49,666 nt of DNA from Thalassovita taeanensis. GTDB taxonomy: Bacteria; Pseudomonadota; Alphaproteobacteria; Rhodobacterales; Rhodobacteraceae. Below, in pieces: positions 41,629 to 49,142 of this stretch (within the stretch, counting starts at the first letter, position 1; the number at the start of each line of letters is the position of its first letter). The notes beneath the pieces were generated by a model. The model was not told where the DNA came from and searched no databases. It saw only the letters and a list, made by a program, of their open reading frames with translations. Position numbers and translations under genes: made by a program. The stretch lies in NCBI RefSeq assembly GCF_900110775.1, contig NZ_FOEP01000019.1, positions 1-49,666 on the forward strand. Direction: 5' to 3'.

Positions 41629-41897
41629 TAGGGGCCCTCCGCAGGATCGCCCTCGGCCCCTTCGTTCAGCCAAAGAGACAAGAACAGCGCCACCGCCGAC
41701 AGCACGATCCATACCCCGAACACATAGAGCATCGCACGCGAGGTCGAAACGCCGTGGTCTCCCCCCGGAGCGGCCCAAAGCAACGGCACCCCCCACAGCA
41801 TCGCGCCAATCACCGGCAGCATTCGCGCCGCATCCATCACCCGGCGCAACCGATAACTGCGGCGCTCCAGAAACAGCGTCGGGCGCTTCTTGCTCAT
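41628..41897 (-). CDS. Small two-span membrane protein coupled to the sensor kinase
   Basis: An 89-residue protein: a basic N-terminus (MSKKRPTLFLERRSYRLRR), a hydrophobic span near 25-43, a second near 55-76 (MLYVFGVWIVLSAVALFLSLWL), and an acidic tail. I recognise no named family. Its ATG overlaps the receiver's TGA by four bases and its TAG overlaps the kinase GTG by one, so all three are translationally coupled. A small subunit or modulator of the kinase membrane domain is plausible, by analogy with the small proteins that accompany SLC5 symporters. Confidence 0.75.
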   Translation of the reverse strand: MSKKRPTLFLERRSYRLRRVMDAARMLPVIGAMLWGVPLLWAAPGGDHGVSTSRAMLYVFGVWIVLSAVALFLSLWLNEGAEGDPAEGP

Positions 41898-42262
41898 TGC
41901 GGCACCAACTCGCGCAACACTTCCAGCACCTCGGCGTTGGAAAACGGTTTGGTCATGAACCGGCTGGCCCCGATCCGCTCGGCCAGCTCGCGATCCTTGA
42001 TCTGCCCGCGCGCGGTCAGCATCAGCACCGGCAATGTCTGCGTCACCGGATCGTGACGCAACTCGGTCAAGATATCATATCCGCTTTTACCCGGCAGCAT
42101 CACATCCAGAATCACCAGATCGGGCGCCTTGCGGCGCACCACCTCCACTGCGTCATGACCATTTGAATGAGTATCCACCGTCCAGCCATCGCGCGACAGA
42201 ATAAAACTGATCGCCTCAATGATGTTCGGCTCATCCTCGATCACAAGGACACGTTTGCCCAT
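41894..42262 (-). CDS. Stand-alone response-regulator receiver
   Basis: A 122-residue single REC domain: acidic pocket EDE (residues 9-11), phosphoacceptor Asp53 in LVILDVMLPGKSG, conserved Thr in LMLTARG, and Lys in MTKPFS. No output domain is present. It is the likely phosphorylation target of the SLC5-STAC-kinase encoded two genes downstream. It overlaps the small membrane protein gene by 4 bases (ATGA). Signal output must pass through protein contacts, perhaps with the XRE regulator encoded 68 bp upstream. Confidence 0.93.
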   Translation of the reverse strand: MGKRVLVIEDEPNIIEAISFILSRDGWTVDTHSNGHDAVEVVRRKAPDLVILDVMLPGKSGYDILTELRHDPVTQTLPVLMLTARGQIKDRELAERIGASRFMTKPFSNAEVLEVLRELVPQ

Positions 42263-42330
42263 GCCATCGTCCCCCCTGAGCGTCCGTCACATGTTACTTC
42301 GGCTATTTATCGCCAAGTTTCGGCGACAAG

Positions 42331-43638
42331 TCAAAACCCATCCGTCAGGATCGACGGCTCACGCCGTCCCGCACAGGCCTCGCGCGGGCAAATCCTGCAA
42401 CTGACACCGACCTCTTTGGGTCTGTCCTGCAAGCGCACCTGCGTCTCAACCGGCAGGATCAGCATATGGGCCTCGAACAGCGGCTCCTCCTCGAAGCTGA
42501 CTTCGGTGGCAGGCTGCGCAATTGCATAGGTACGAAACACGCCGCCGCCGCGTCCGGCCTGCTGCACCACTTGGCGGATTGGCACCATCGGCCGCGACAG
42601 TGCTTGAAACAGCGGCCACAGCGGACAGGCCGCGCCAAACCGTGGCAGCGCAAAGCCTGGCAGCGCCTTGCGCAGCACCAACGTGCCTGAGGCATCACAG
42701 CTGACCATCCCCACGGGCGCCTCGCCGTCGCGCGCAGGCAATTCCGCCAGCCGACGCATCGCTAACGGCAAGCTAACCCCAAACCGAAGCGCCAATGCTG
42801 ACGGGTCCGGCCCCAACTCGGCGCGGGCCTTCAGCGCCTGCTCCAGCGGCATTTTCCGCGCATCCTCCACATAGCGCTCAAGATACGCCCGCGCTAAAGA
42901 CCGTCCCGCCGCAGATTGAAGCACCTCGGCCGCCTGCACGACAGCCTCAGGTGTGCCTCCGGGCTTTTCCAGTTCGGCAAAGTGATGCTCCGCCTCGACA
43001 AGAAAGGCCTCCAGCTCTTCCTGCGGAGATCCAAGCTTGGTCTCGGCTTCAACTTCACCGTCCAGATACGCCACCAATGCCTGAGAGCTTTGCGCCAGCC
43101 GCTGTGCATCTTCATTTATGTTGCGATGAAAGCGATCGCGCCATTCGGGTTCCAGCCCGGCAGTTTCGGCCAAAATACCTGCGGTCGAGCGGATCGCCGT
43201 CACAGTCGACAGCATTTCATGCATCGAAGCCGCCAGATGCGGATCATGAGTCAGCCGGTCGGTCAACGTCTCGACCGTGCGCTCTAGCTCCAGCACCCGT
43301 TGATGCCGCCGCGCCAAGAGCACCGCCCAGCCGGGGAACCGCCCGGCGAAATCCTCCAGCGCATCCGGTTCGGCCGCAGCACCGGGGTCAGCAGCGCGCG
43401 CCTCGCGCAGGGTCGCAATCAGCGCCGCTTCAGCCCCTTCGGTCAATGATGACGGCTCGACCCCCAGTGCGGATGCCAGCGCCAGCAACAGCTTTCCACC
43501 GATTCTGCGCCGGTTATGTTCGATCAGATTCAGGTAGGATGCCGAGATACCGACCGTTCTGGCCAGATCAGCCTGCCTCAGCCCCTGCATGATCCGACGC
43601 TCGCGGATCCGAGACCCAGTCAACTGACGTTGCGACAT
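42331..43638 (-). CDS. XRE-family regulator with DUF2083-type C-terminus (ScfR/RamB-like)
   Basis: A 435-residue regulator. A Cro/C1 helix-turn-helix lies at about 10-60 (RIRERRIMQGLRQADLA, GISASYLNLIEHNRRRIGG). The middle is helical, and the C-terminal DUF2083-like part ends with a cysteine group CRICPREAC (about 413-421) that could hold a metal or iron-sulfur centre. Members of this short-chain-fatty-acyl regulator group control acetate, propionate and glyoxylate genes. It heads the leftward operon and is divergent from the importer-acs operon. One copy of a 17-bp direct repeat overlaps its start codon. Confidence 0.9.
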   Translation of the reverse strand: MSQRQLTGSRIRERRIMQGLRQADLARTVGISASYLNLIEHNRRRIGGKLLLALASALGVEPSSLTEGAEAALIATLREARAADPGAAAEPDALEDFAGRFPGWAVLLARRHQRVLELERTVETLTDRLTHDPHLAASMHEMLSTVTAIRSTAGILAETAGLEPEWRDRFHRNINEDAQRLAQSSQALVAYLDGEVEAETKLGSPQEELEAFLVEAEHHFAELEKPGGTPEAVVQAAEVLQSAAGRSLARAYLERYVEDARKMPLEQALKARAELGPDPSALALRFGVSLPLAMRRLAELPARDGEAPVGMVSCDASGTLVLRKALPGFALPRFGAACPLWPLFQALSRPMVPIRQVVQQAGRGGGVFRTYAIAQPATEVSFEEEPLFEAHMLILPVETQVRLQDRPKEVGVSCRICPREACAGRREPSILTDGF

Positions 43639-43646
43639 TTTCTTTT
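43630..43646. repeat. 17-bp direct repeat, copy 1 (overlaps XRE start codon)
   Basis: TTGCGACATTTTCTTTT. It differs at one base from copy 2 at 43753-43769. A looser version (GGAAAAATTTCTTTA) lies at about 43677-43691 between them. It covers the start codon and ribosome-binding region of the XRE gene. Confidence 0.7.
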
Positions 43647-43697
43647 CCTATCAATTTCAATGCGTTTCTGCACCGCGGAAAAATTTCTTTACACAGC

Positions 43698-43726
43698 ATA
43701 CTACGGTATTGTGGATTAGTTTACAA
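43698..43726 (-). promoter_or_regulatory. Predicted promoter of the XRE regulator operon
   Basis: On the minus strand, TTGTAA (43726-43721) and TAGTAT (43703-43698) are 17 bp apart. The leader to the start at 43638 is about 55 bases. Confidence 0.5.
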
Positions 43727-43752
43727 AAAAATCGTTTCGTTAAAAGCCATTG

Positions 43753-43769
43753 TTGCGAAATTTTCTTTT
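43753..43769. repeat. 17-bp direct repeat, copy 2 (overlaps -35 of importer operon)
   Basis: TTGCGAAATTTTCTTTT, 16 of 17 bases identical to copy 1 and in the same orientation, 123 bp away. Its position over a predicted -35 makes it a candidate operator, possibly for the adjacent XRE regulator. Confidence 0.7.
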
Positions 43770-43782
43770 ACGGCGTGATAAT
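43753..43782 (+). promoter_or_regulatory. Predicted promoter of the importer-acs operon
   Basis: TTGCGA (43753-43758) is followed after 17 bp by TGATAA, or after 18 by GATAAT (43777-43782). The leader to the start at 43854 is about 65 bases. The -35 hexamer is the first part of a 17-bp direct repeat. A small inverted repeat (GCAC and GTGC, 43789-43800) lies just downstream. Confidence 0.55.
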
Positions 43783-43853
43783 GAATTTGCACAATAGTGC
43801 GCGTGGGGTCGCAGAGGAGGCGCACTCCACACTTCACGAAACGGGAGGATTCC

Positions 43854-45200
43854 ATGTCCAAAACCAACCTGACTCGCCGCGGCGTGCTCAAAACCGGTGC
43901 CGTTGCTGGCGCTGGTCTGGCGCTGCCAACGTATCTGAGCGCCGCAAGCCACAGCGGCTTTACCAACGCGCCAACCGGTAGCACAGTGACCCTTGGCTTC
44001 AACGTGCCGCAGACCGGCCCCTATGCAGACGAAGGTGCAGACGAGCTGCGCGCGTTTGAGCTGGCGGTCGAACATCTGAACGGCGGCGGTGACGGCGGAA
44101 TGCTGAACACCTTCAGCTCGAAAGCGCTGCAAGGCAACGGCATCATGGGCAAAGAGGTCAAATATGTGACCGGTGACACCCAGACCAAATCAGATGCTGC
44201 GCGCGCATCGGCCAAGTCGATGATCGAAAAAGACGGCGCAATCATGATTTCGGGCGGATCGTCCTCCGGTGTGGCTGTGGCTGTTCAGGGCCTCTGCCAA
44301 GAGGCTGGCATCATTTTCATGGCGGGTCTGACCCACTCGAACGACACGACCGGCAAAGACAAAAAAGCCAACGGGTTCCGCCACTTCTTCAACGCCTACA
44401 TGTCGGGCGCCGCACTGGCACCCGTGCTGCAGAAACTCTACGGTTCTGAGCGTCGCGCCTATCACCTGACGGCCGACTACACTTGGGGCTGGACCCAGCA
44501 GGAATCGATTGCAGCCGCGACCGAAGCCATGGGATGGCAGACCGTCAACAACGTGCTGACCCCGCTGGCTCAGACCGATTTCTCGTCCTATATCGCGCCG
44601 GTTCTGAACTCGGGCGCCGATGTTCTGGTCCTGAACCACTACGGCGGAAACATGGTCAACTCGCTGACTGCGGCTGTACAGTTCGGTCTGCGCGACAAGC
44701 AGGTGAACGGCAAGAACTTTGAAATCGTCGTGCCGCTCTACTCCGAGCTGATGGCAAAAGGCGCTGGTGCCAACATTAAAGGCATCCTTGGCTCGACCAA
44801 CTGGTCGTGGACCCTGCAGGATGAGGGCACCAAAGCGTTCGTGAAATCCTTCGGCACTAAATACGGCTTCCCGCCGTCGAACGCGGCTCAGACCTGCTAT
44901 GCACAGACCATCCTCTATGCGGATGCTGTGGCGCGGGCCGGTTCGTTCAACCCCTGTGCCGTTGTCGAGGCTCTGGAAGATTTCGAGTTCGACGGTCTGG
45001 GCAATGGCAAGACCTTCTATCGCGGTGCAGACCACCAGTGCTTCAAAGACGTGCTGGTGATGCGCGGCAAGGAAAACCCTGCCAACGAGTATGACCTGCT
45101 GGAAATCGTCGAAGTGACACCGCGCGGTCAGGTCGAATACGCCCCTGATCACCCGATGTTCGCGGGCGGCGCGCTGGGTGCCTGCAACCCGGGCGCTTAA
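43854..45200 (+). CDS. ABC transporter substrate-binding protein (LivK-like), Tat-exported
   Basis: A 448-residue periplasmic binding protein of the branched-chain amino acid/amide class. The N-terminal signal has a Tat-like twin arginine (LTRRGVLKTG) and an Ala-rich hydrophobic stretch ending about residue 33. The mature part starts VTLGFNVPQTGPYADEGADE and continues GAIMISGGSSSGVAVAVQGL and NHYGGNMVNSL, normal for the fold but about 60 residues longer than LivK. The start at 43854 follows GGGAGG. Specificity is unknown; linkage to acs and carboxylate-type regulators favours a carboxylate or amide over leucine. Confidence 0.88.
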   Translation: MSKTNLTRRGVLKTGAVAGAGLALPTYLSAASHSGFTNAPTGSTVTLGFNVPQTGPYADEGADELRAFELAVEHLNGGGDGGMLNTFSSKALQGNGIMGKEVKYVTGDTQTKSDAARASAKSMIEKDGAIMISGGSSSGVAVAVQGLCQEAGIIFMAGLTHSNDTTGKDKKANGFRHFFNAYMSGAALAPVLQKLYGSERRAYHLTADYTWGWTQQESIAAATEAMGWQTVNNVLTPLAQTDFSSYIAPVLNSGADVLVLNHYGGNMVNSLTAAVQFGLRDKQVNGKNFEIVVPLYSELMAKGAGANIKGILGSTNWSWTLQDEGTKAFVKSFGTKYGFPPSNAAQTCYAQTILYADAVARAGSFNPCAVVEALEDFEFDGLGNGKTFYRGADHQCFKDVLVMRGKENPANEYDLLEIVEVTPRGQVEYAPDHPMFAGGALGACNPGA

Positions 45201-45214
45201 TCTACGGCCAACTC

Positions 45215-45275
45215 GGGGTCGCGCCTTGCGCGCGCCCCCGTTTCAGACAGCGTGCCCAAGGGCGCGCTCTGTCTG
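45215..45275 (+). other. Two tandem hairpins between binding-protein and permease genes
   Basis: The first is an imperfect GC stem (CGGGG plus CGCGC against GCGCG plus GCCCC, 45214-45240). The second has CAGACAG (45244-45250) with CTGTCTG (45269-45275), and an inner GCCC (45254-45257) with GGGC (45260-45263). No long T-run follows. Hairpins at this spot commonly stabilise the binding-protein mRNA relative to the distal operon. Confidence 0.55.
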
Positions 45276-45328
45276 TGTGCCTGTCTGCGACGGCGGTCGC
45301 CAATTTATAAAAACCCAAGGTGGGGACA

Positions 45329-46360
45329 ATGGACGCAATCATCCTGCAAATCCTGAACGGGCTCGACAAGGGCTCAGCCTATGCGCTGATCGCGCTGGGG
45401 CTTACGCTAATCTTCGGCACATTGGGGGTTGTGAACTTCGCCCACGGTGCGTTGTTCATGATCGGCTCGTTCTGTGCCGTGACTCTGTCGAAAATCCTCA
45501 ACCTGAGTTTCGAAACCATCGATCCAACAAGGACTGACTTTCTTGGCAATCCGGCCAAGATCAAAACTCCCTATATCGAAAGCTGGTTCGGCCCGGAAAC
45601 CGGGGCAGCGATCATCGACTGGGCGGTGCCTTTGTCGATCCTGTTTTCGATCCCGATAATGATCAGCATCGGTTTCATCATGGAACGCGGCCTGATCAAG
45701 CACTTCTACAAGCGCCCTCATGCCGATCAGATCCTCGTGACATTCGGCCTAGCCATCGTGCTGCAGGAAGTCATCAAGTATTTCTATGGGGCCAACCCTA
45801 TTCCCACCCCCGCGCCCGACGCGTTTCGTGGTTCGTTCGATTTCGGCGCCCTTCTGGGGATTGATCCCAACGTGATCATCTATCCCTACTGGCGTCTGGT
45901 CTATTTTGCCTTCTCTGCGGTCATTATCGGCGGTGTCTTTGCCTTCCTGCAATTCACCACCTTCGGCATGGTCGTGCGCGCAGGCATGGCAGACCGCGAA
46001 ACCGTGGGCCTACTGGGTATCAACATCGACAAGCGCTTTACGATCATGTTCGGCCTTGCGGCAGCCGTCGCGGGACTTGCGGGGGTGATGTATGCGCCAA
46101 TCAACTCTCCGAACTACCACATGGGTATGGATTTCCTCGTACTCAGCTTTGTTGTGGTGGTCGTCGGCGGCATGGGCAGCCTGCCCGGTGCTGTTCTGGC
46201 CGGTTTCATGCTGGGTATTCTGGAAAGCTTTTCCTCGATGAACGAGATCAAATCGCTGTTCCCCGGCATTGACCAGATCATCATCTACCTCGTCGCTATT
46301 ATCATTCTGCTGACACGTCCGCGTGGCCTGATGGGCCGCAAGGGCGTGATGGAGGACTAA
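45329..46360 (+). CDS. ABC transporter permease (LivH-like)
   Basis: A 343-residue inner-membrane protein with about eight spans. The start GLDKGSAYALIALGLTLIFGTLGVVNFAHGALFMIG and the loop VRAGMADRETVGLLGINIDKRF are signatures of LivH-type permeases. A longer hydrophilic loop at about 70-95 is unusual. AAGGTGGGG precedes the start at 45329. It forms the membrane pore with the next gene product. Confidence 0.92.
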   Translation: MDAIILQILNGLDKGSAYALIALGLTLIFGTLGVVNFAHGALFMIGSFCAVTLSKILNLSFETIDPTRTDFLGNPAKIKTPYIESWFGPETGAAIIDWAVPLSILFSIPIMISIGFIMERGLIKHFYKRPHADQILVTFGLAIVLQEVIKYFYGANPIPTPAPDAFRGSFDFGALLGIDPNVIIYPYWRLVYFAFSAVIIGGVFAFLQFTTFGMVVRAGMADRETVGLLGINIDKRFTIMFGLAAAVAGLAGVMYAPINSPNYHMGMDFLVLSFVVVVVGGMGSLPGAVLAGFMLGILESFSSMNEIKSLFPGIDQIIIYLVAIIILLTRPRGLMGRKGVMED

Positions 46361-46363
46361 TCC

Positions 46364-47560
46364 ATGCTGGGTCTCACCAAAAAAGACGCCACTTTGCTGC
46401 TGGTCGTCGCCGTTCTGGCGCTCTGCGCGCCCTTTATCCTAAACCCCTTCCCCGAAGGCAGCGCCATGGCGCAGTTCAACGCGGGTTACCCTGACTTGAT
46501 GCAGCGGTTTGTGATCTTTGGCATCTTTGCCATCGGCTTCAACATCCTGTTTGGCCTGACGGGCTATCTTTCCTTTGGTCACGCGGCCTTTCTGGGCGTC
46601 GGTTCCTATTCCGCCGTCTGGATGTTCAAGCTGCTCAGCATGAACGTGATCCCCGCCATCATGCTGTCGGTCATCGTCTCAGGCCTGTTCGCTCTGCTGA
46701 TCGGGTTCGTCAGCCTGCGTCGTTCGGGAATCTATTTCTCGATCCTGACGCTGGCCTTCGCACAGATGAGCTTCAATCTCGCCTATTCGGTGCTGACGCC
46801 CATTACAAACGGCGAAACCGGCCTCCAACTGACACTGCAGGACCCGCGCGTTCTGGGCCAGTCGGTGTCCGAAACCGGCGGCATCCCCGTAACCTCGCTG
46901 TTCGGGATCGAGCTGCGCTCGACCTATCAGATGGATCTGGGGGCCTGGCTGTTCCAGTTTAATGTCGGCTACTATCTCTGTGCTGTAATGCTGCTGCTTG
47001 CCTTCTATCTGGCGATCCGCATCTTCCGATCGCCCTTCGGCATGATGCTGCGCGCGATCAAATCGAACCAGCACCGAGTCAACTATACCGGCCTGAATCC
47101 GCGGCCCTATACTTTGGCGGCCTTCGTGATCTCGGGCATGTATGCCGGTCTTGCCGGTGGCCTGATGGCGTCAATGGATCCGCTGGCAGGTGCCGAACGG
47201 ATGCAATGGACCGCGTCGGGCGAGGTCGTTCTGATGACCATCCTCGGCGGTGCCGGCACCCTGATCGGTCCGGTTCTGGGCGCAGGCTTCATCAAGTATT
47301 TCGAGAACATCTTCTCGAAGATCAACGACAACGTTCTGCATGGCTGGTTCAGCCTGCTGCCTGATGGGTTGGAAAACCTAATTGTCGGGGTGCTCCACCC
47401 CTTCATCGGCAAAGGCTGGCATCTGACGCTGGGCATTCTGTTCATGCTGGTGGTGATCTTCCTGCCCGGCGGGCTTGTCGAAGGTGGTCAACGCATTGCC
47501 CGGCTGTTTCGCCGCGGCAAAGCCGACCAGACCGACACCACAACCAAACCTGCGGAATAA
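46364..47560 (+). CDS. ABC transporter permease (LivM-like)
   Basis: A 398-residue inner-membrane protein. [29 protein letters not shown] and the EAA-like loop [21 protein letters not shown] identify the LivM type. The C-terminus is charged. The gene starts 3 bp after the LivH-like stop, with GGAGGA inside the end of that gene, so translation is coupled. Confidence 0.92.
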   Translation: MLGLTKKDATLLLVVAVLALCAPFILNPFPEGSAMAQFNAGYPDLMQRFVIFGIFAIGFNILFGLTGYLSFGHAAFLGVGSYSAVWMFKLLSMNVIPAIMLSVIVSGLFALLIGFVSLRRSGIYFSILTLAFAQMSFNLAYSVLTPITNGETGLQLTLQDPRVLGQSVSETGGIPVTSLFGIELRSTYQMDLGAWLFQFNVGYYLCAVMLLLAFYLAIRIFRSPFGMMLRAIKSNQHRVNYTGLNPRPYTLAAFVISGMYAGLAGGLMASMDPLAGAERMQWTASGEVVLMTILGGAGTLIGPVLGAGFIKYFENIFSKINDNVLHGWFSLLPDGLENLIVGVLHPFIGKGWHLTLGILFMLVVIFLPGGLVEGGQRIARLFRRGKADQTDTTTKPAE

Positions 47561-47572
47561 GGAGAGCACATC

Positions 47573-48328
47573 ATGGGTATCCTTGAAGTCAAAGGCGTCA
47601 ACAAACGCTTCGGCGGGTTGCAAGCTCTGGGCAATGTGAACCTCAGCGTTAAGGAAAACACGGTCCACGCCATCATCGGACCAAACGGTGCGGGCAAATC
47701 CACTCTGCTGAACGTTCTGGTGGGCAAGCTGATCCCCGACACGGGATCGGTGATGTTCGACGGGCAGTCTGTGCTGGGGCGCAAGCCGTATCAGATCAAC
47801 CAGATGGGCATTTCGCGGGTATTTCAGACGCCCGAGATTTTCGGCGACCTGACGGTGTTCGAAAACGTGATGATCCCCTGCTTTGCCAAGCGCGACGGCG
47901 CGTTCAAGCTGAACGCCGTCGGTGATATGCTTGGCCAGAAAGATCTGATCGAAAAAGCCGAACAAATGCTGATCGACGTCAATATGATAGACAAGCGAAA
48001 CATGCATTCGGCCTCGATGTCACGCGGCGACAAGCGGCGGCTGGAAATGGCGATGTGTCTGGTACAGGAACCAAAACTCCTGCTGTTGGACGAACCCACC
48101 GCAGGCATGGCGCGCGCCGACACCAACAACACCATCGATCTGCTGAAAGAGATCAAGGCAAAGCGTGACATTACCATGGCGATCATTGAACATGACATGC
48201 ATGTGGTGTTTTCGCTCGCCGACCGGATCACCGTTCTGGCCTTGGGCACGCCCTTGGTCGAGGACGCGCCGGAAAACATCAAGGGCAATCCCAAGGTACG
48301 CGAAGCGTATCTGGGCGAAAGCGCGTAA
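47573..48328 (+). CDS. ABC transporter ATP-binding protein (LivG-like)
   Basis: A 251-residue ATPase with Walker A GPNGAGKS (36-43), signature SMSRGDKRRLE (about 147-157) in place of the usual LSGGQ, and Walker B LLLLDEPTAGM. The variant signature with Arg-Gly-Asp also recalls UrtD-type ATPases, where it reads LSHGQ. GGAGAGCAC precedes the start. It pairs with the next ATPase to energise import. Confidence 0.92.
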   Translation: MGILEVKGVNKRFGGLQALGNVNLSVKENTVHAIIGPNGAGKSTLLNVLVGKLIPDTGSVMFDGQSVLGRKPYQINQMGISRVFQTPEIFGDLTVFENVMIPCFAKRDGAFKLNAVGDMLGQKDLIEKAEQMLIDVNMIDKRNMHSASMSRGDKRRLEMAMCLVQEPKLLLLDEPTAGMARADTNNTIDLLKEIKAKRDITMAIIEHDMHVVFSLADRITVLALGTPLVEDAPENIKGNPKVREAYLGESA

Positions 48329-48342
48329 CAGGAGAAACCAAC

Positions 48343-49098
48343 ATGAACGTCAAACCCGATTTCTCCAAAGGCAAGAACCTCGCCGAAACCGCCCCCGCCT
48401 TTCTGTCTGTGTGGGATATCCACGCATATTACGGCGAAAGCTATATCGTTCAGGGTGTCAGCTTCAACGTGCACGAGGGCGAAATTCTAGCACTGCTAGG
48501 CCGAAACGGGGCGGGCAAAACCTCGACCCTGCGTGCGATCGCCCGGATGGATGACCCGCAGATTACCAAGGGCGAGGTCTGGCTGGATCACCAGCCACTA
48601 CACCTGAAACGGGCCTATGAGGCGGCACAACTGGGCATCGGGCTGGTGCCCGAAGACCGCTGCATAATCCCCGGCCTGACAGTTGAAGAAAACCTCAAAC
48701 TTGCACAGATTGCCCCGCCCATCGGCTGGTCGATCGAGCGCCTGTACGAGCTATTCCCGCGTCTGGGCGAGCGGCGCAGCCAAGAGGGCGTAACGCTTTC
48801 GGGTGGTGAACAGCAGATGCTGGCCATTGCCCGTGCCTTGGCGCGCGACATCAAGGTTCTGCTGTTGGATGAGCCCTACGAAGGCCTTGCCCCAGTGATT
48901 GTAGACGAGATCGAGCGAACCCTGCGCACCATCAAGGAACAAGGCATCACCACCGTTATTGTCGAACAAAACGCCGTGCGCGCGCTGGAACTTGCCGACC
49001 GCGCGGTTATCCTTGACACTGGCACCATCGTTTTTGATGGATCTGCCGCCGAAGTGCTGCAAAATAAGGAATTGCGCGAAGAATATCTAGCCATCTAG
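48343..49098 (+). CDS. ABC transporter ATP-binding protein (LivF-like)
   Basis: A 251-residue ATPase with Walker A GRNGAGKT (53-60), signature LSGGEQQ (152-158) and Walker [14 protein letters not shown]. The N-terminal 20 residues ([20 protein letters not shown]) extend beyond usual LivF, and the start is supported by AGGAG 8 bases upstream. It ends 44 bp before acs in the same direction, with no terminator between them. Confidence 0.92.
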   Translation: MNVKPDFSKGKNLAETAPAFLSVWDIHAYYGESYIVQGVSFNVHEGEILALLGRNGAGKTSTLRAIARMDDPQITKGEVWLDHQPLHLKRAYEAAQLGIGLVPEDRCIIPGLTVEENLKLAQIAPPIGWSIERLYELFPRLGERRSQEGVTLSGGEQQMLAIARALARDIKVLLLDEPYEGLAPVIVDEIERTLRTIKEQGITTVIVEQNAVRALELADRAVILDTGTIVFDGSAAEVLQNKELREEYLAI

Positions 49099-49142
49099 TT
49101 TCCGCCAAAGCGCCACACGCCACTCAAAGACCGAGGTTTCCA

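Noticed and set aside
42795-43592. 265-codon Pro/Arg-rich plus-strand frame
   Set aside because: It is antisense to the XRE regulator, which has clear helix-turn-helix and cysteine motifs.
43854-49098. Urea (UrtABCDE) transporter
   Set aside because: Gene order is similar and the LivG-like signature recalls UrtD, but there are no urease genes. The binding protein lacks a sequence I can tie to UrtA, and the operon ends in acs.
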